This document shows positions 6,078-6,182 of a stretch of DNA of 6,182 bases, in pieces. Below the pieces are notes generated by a model that was not told where the DNA came from, did not search any database, and saw nothing but the letters and a program-made list of their open reading frames with translations. Source of the DNA: an uncultured Clostridia bacterium (GTDB taxonomy: Bacteria > Bacillota > Clostridia > Peptostreptococcales > Acidaminobacteraceae); contig CALFKA010000148.1 of assembly GCA_937880545.1 (NCBI GenBank), positions 1 through 6,182 of the forward strand, given 5' to 3'. Both the position numbers and the translations under genes were made by a program. The stretch's first letter is position 1. Each line of letters opens with the position of its first letter.

Positions 6078-6134
6078 GAACAATCTCAAGCTCCTTCTGA
6101 GCTCAAAAGGAAAACTCTTTGTCCTCCTCATTCT
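6061..6134 (+). CDS. Second ABC-2 permease, N-terminal fragment (3'-truncated)
   Basis: Only 24 complete codons remain before the sequence turns into adapter at 6135. Starting at TTG, the frame reads an N-terminal AAIIKNNLKLLLSSKGKLF followed by VLLI, the onset of a hydrophobic helix. A short basic amphipathic stretch running into helix 1 is how ABC-2 permeases begin. It overlaps the previous permease by 17 bases in a different frame, behind AAAGGAG. In lnr-like loci a second permease (LnrN/YfiN) sits exactly here. The gene itself is probably intact in the genome; its loss here is an end-of-contig effect. The identification rests on context plus about 24 residues. Confidence 0.72.
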
Positions 6135-6182
6135 AGATCGGAAGAGCACACGTCTGAACTCCAGTCACATCACGATCTCGTA
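6135..6182 (+). other. Illumina TruSeq adapter contamination (not genomic)
   Basis: From AGATCGGAAGAGC at 6135 the sequence matches the TruSeq read-1 3' adapter base for base. The constant part runs 6135-6168, the six-base index ATCACG (TruSeq index 1) is at 6169-6174, and the start of the constant P7-side segment (ATCTCGTA) is at 6175-6182. The first A may be the ligation A-tail. It should be trimmed, and any reading frame crossing 6134 is chimeric. Confidence 0.98.

Noticed and set aside
5907..6149. Minus-strand open frame at the right end
   Set aside because: It begins inside the adapter sequence (after 6134) and is antisense to the permease, so it is an artefact.

Overview
The window looks like a contig fragment from a Bacillota (Gram-positive) bacterium. 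The main signs are an LPNTG sortase-anchored surface protein, strong AGGAGG-type ribosome binding sites, intrinsic terminators, and a NarL-type two-component system driving an ABC-2 exporter. Base composition is balanced rather than strongly AT-rich. I cannot name the species. All genes are on the + strand and intergenic gaps are short (about 60, 80 and 8 bases), so no stretch over 300 bases lacks a gene.

Region 1 (1-2306): the 3' part of a large cell-wall-anchored protein. It holds one partial and six complete Cna_B-type repeats, most of them exactly 279 bases long, then a streptococcal-pilin-type (FctA/Spy0128-like) domain, LPNTG, a membrane helix and a short basic tail. Its signal peptide and N-terminal head lie off the left edge. 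The gene ends at a strong UUCG-loop terminator.

Region 2 (2307-3923): a promoter-like extended -10 element next to that terminator, then a four-helix membrane histidine kinase (DesK/LiaS-like, HisKA_3). A LuxR/NarL-type response regulator follows, coupled through an ATGA overlap.

Region 3 (3919-6134): a perfect dyad and an intrinsic terminator, then an ABC-2 ATPase, an ABC-2 permease and the first 24 codons of a second permease that starts at TTG. The order kinase, regulator, ATPase, permease, permease is that of the Bacillus subtilis linearmycin-resistance locus lnrJKLMN (yfiJKLMN). The likely model is a kinase that senses membrane or envelope disturbance and phosphorylates the regulator, which induces an exporter for a membrane-active or lipid-like compound. 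The substrate cannot be read from the sequence.

Both window ends carry assembly signatures. The last 48 bases (6135-6182) are Illumina TruSeq adapter with index ATCACG, not genome. The first 55 bases are an exact copy of 280-334, so the left end is a break inside the repeat array. I found no clearly new biological system. The best biological leads are the dyad plus terminator that separates the two-component genes from the transporter, and the mosaic repeat array.
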